Source of the DNA: an uncultured Prevotellaceae bacterium
Lineage (GTDB): Bacteria; Bacteroidota; Bacteroidia; Bacteroidales; Bacteroidaceae
Assembly (NCBI GenBank): GCA_902785945.1
Contig: CADAAR010000025.1
Span: forward strand, 1-33,527
Length of the DNA: 33,527 nt
Direction: 5' to 3'
Made by a program: the position numbers and the translations under genes. This document shows, piece by piece, positions 32,487 to 33,527 of the stretch. The notes below the pieces were generated by a model. That model did not search any database, had not been told where the DNA came from, and saw only the letters and a program-made list of their open reading frames with translations. Every line of letters starts with the position of its first letter. Position 1 is the first letter of the stretch.

Positions 32487-32639
32487 CAATGAAATTAAAC
32501 GAAATTTGCGGCCTGCCTGGGCGACAAAAATTGTCTGCGCGCGAGGCACCTGTTTCCTAGGCAAAGCCAAAAATGGAGTCATTCGGCGACAAAGTAAAAA
32601 TAATTAACAATCTATTAACCCTTTAAAAATTTAAGAATT
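32487..32639 (+). promoter_or_regulatory. Long structured 5' leader of the HU-HIG gene
   Basis: The GC-rich middle can fold into nested stems. GACAA-AAA-TTGTC forms a hairpin at 32523-32535. Two GCCT units (32511-32518) can pair with two AGGC units (32544-32547 and 32559-32562), and TTTGC (32505-32509) with GCAAA (32561-32565) as an alternative. The last 60 bases are A/T-rich and unstructured up to the ATG. It matches no riboswitch that I know. Confidence 0.5.
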
Positions 32640-33479
32640 ATGGCATTGAAAGTAAAAGCAGTTGAACGTAACATTAAGTTCACGAAAGATGAGAATGATC
32701 CTGGTGTATGGCGTTATGTGATGCAGCCCGACCTCTACATCGCTCTGAATCAGGCGAAGGTGATTCGCGAGGCAGCTCTGCGCAGCGGCGTGAGTCAGGG
32801 TGTGATGAAGGCCTGCTGGGATGCAGCCGGTGAAGTAATCAAGGCTTGGGCAACCGAAGGTCATAGTGTGGCTCTGCCCGGACTGGGAAGCATGCGCTTC
32901 GGCCTGCGCGCCAAGAGTGTGGCAAAGGTGGAGGATGTGAAGACCTCACTGATCTCGACCCGCCGCATTATCTTCACCCCTACTCAGGACCTGAAGGACG
33001 AGCTGGCTAACACCTCGATTCAGATTACCTGCTACGACCGCAACGGTGATGTTGTGAAGCGTGTAACCTCGGCCGATGCTGGTACCGTAGAGGACAACGA
33101 CAACGAGAACACCAACAGTGAGAGCGAACAGGGTCAGCAGGGTAGTCAGAGTGAGCAAGGCAATCAGGGCCAGCAGGGTCAGCAGACCGCTAGCACCTAT
33201 GCGCTGACGATCTCTAGGACCGGTATCGGCTCAGCAACCGTCACCAAGGATGGTAATGCTGTAACCTCAGGCACTTCTCTGAACGAGGACGACGAGGTGG
33301 AGATCAGCATCACGCCGGCTGAGGGTCAGGTTCCTACCGCAACCGTGAATGGCTCGGAGATTGAGTTGACTGAGGACAACGGTGTCTACTCCGGTAGCTT
33401 CGCTATGCCTGGTCAGGCCTCGACCCTCATCATCAACACCGGCGAAGGAGAGGACGATGATTATGATCCCAACGCCTAA
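32640..33479 (+). CDS. HU-HIG family protein: HU-like DNA-binding domain fused to an Ig-like/beta domain
   Basis: The 279-residue protein has an HU-like domain in residues 1-125 (MALKVKAVERNIKFTKDEND, ALRSGVSQGVMKACWDAAGE, VALPGLGSMRFGLRAKSV). A low-complexity Glu/Gln/Ser/Asn linker of about 35 residues follows (repeated GQQG/QG units). Then comes a beta-rich domain (TYALTISRTGIGSATVTKDG, VEISITPAEGQVP) resembling bacterial Ig-like repeats, and an acidic tail. It matches the HU-HIG layout of Bacteroidetes, whose role is unknown. The sequence is codon-optimised compared with its AT-rich neighbours, suggesting high expression. The fusion points to DNA binding combined with a protein or ligand contact. 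Confidence 0.85.
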   Translation: MALKVKAVERNIKFTKDENDPGVWRYVMQPDLYIALNQAKVIREAALRSGVSQGVMKACWDAAGEVIKAWATEGHSVALPGLGSMRFGLRAKSVAKVEDVKTSLISTRRIIFTPTQDLKDELANTSIQITCYDRNGDVVKRVTSADAGTVEDNDNENTNSESEQGQQGSQSEQGNQGQQGQQTASTYALTISRTGIGSATVTKDGNAVTSGTSLNEDDEVEISITPAEGQVPTATVNGSEIELTEDNGVYSGSFAMPGQASTLIINTGEGEDDDYDPNA

Positions 33480-33481
33480 GC

Positions 33482-33509
33482 GAGTGAAGAGTGAAGAGTG
33501 AAGAGTGAA
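33482..33509 (+). repeat. Four tandem GAGTGAA heptads
   Basis: Four perfect copies of GAGTGAA follow the HU-HIG stop codon, with a possible ATG of the next gene at 33522. Related heptads occur before tyrS (about 9728-9757) and, in the opposite orientation, before metK (about 5960-5985). Confidence 0.9.
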
Positions 33510-33527
33510 GAATCAATAGTCATGAAG

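Noticed and set aside
33482-33509. CRISPR-like array
   Set aside because: The repeats are 7-base tandem units with no spacers and no cas genes are present. No CRISPR array is visible elsewhere in the window.

Overview
The window looks like a chromosomal segment of a Bacteroidales bacterium, most likely Prevotella or a close relative. Promoters carry the Bacteroidetes -7 box TAnnTTTG, often with TTG 19-22 bases upstream. Start codons mostly lack strong Shine-Dalgarno sequences. Several genes are Bacteroidetes types: the SecDF fusion, the TGS-domain nucleoside kinase, DUF4271, the BT4734-like primase and the HU-HIG protein. The genus is inference; no rRNA gene is present.

Bases 1-22,900 are mostly conserved core genes. 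On the minus strand are pckA (cut by the window edge) and a long nucleoside kinase. On the plus strand follow a Na/phosphate cotransporter coupled to xerD, then metK, DUF4271, hemD, rnpA, yidD and tyrS. Next come tRNA-Gln(UUG), a gluconate 5-dehydrogenase-like SDR, a convergent HU gene, a rhomboid protease coupled to an endonuclease/exonuclease/phosphatase-fold protein, and secDF. A tight plus-strand run then holds a chorismatase/RidA-like protein, a small secreted protein, a DUF3160 lipoprotein and a CapA-like protein.

Bases 22,900-33,527 are an accessory region, mostly on the minus strand and visibly AT-rich between about 29,300 and 32,500. It starts with a translationally coupled small protein and a primase-helicase, preceded by a BRO-N/KilAC protein with a long leader. 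Beyond a terminator lies a coupled pair of unrecognised genes. Next is a RelE/ParE-type toxin-antitoxin module, then probable orphan immunity genes (Imm40-like, an unassigned 162-residue protein, a small lipoprotein) separated by copies of a short palindromic GGGACGGTTCTTTTGTTA-type repeat. After a candidate small RNA comes a two-gene operon of a MntA-like nucleotidyltransferase and a CdiA-tRNase-like nuclease. The window ends with a HU-HIG protein behind a structured leader.

The strongest candidate for an undescribed system is the nucleotidyltransferase plus CdiA-type nuclease pair (31,209-32,164). There the usual HEPN toxin (HepT) partner of MntA appears to be replaced by a PD-(D/E)XK-like RNase domain. 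The repeat-punctuated immunity island and the candidate small RNA beside it are the next most interesting. All family assignments come from reading motifs by eye; no database search was possible.
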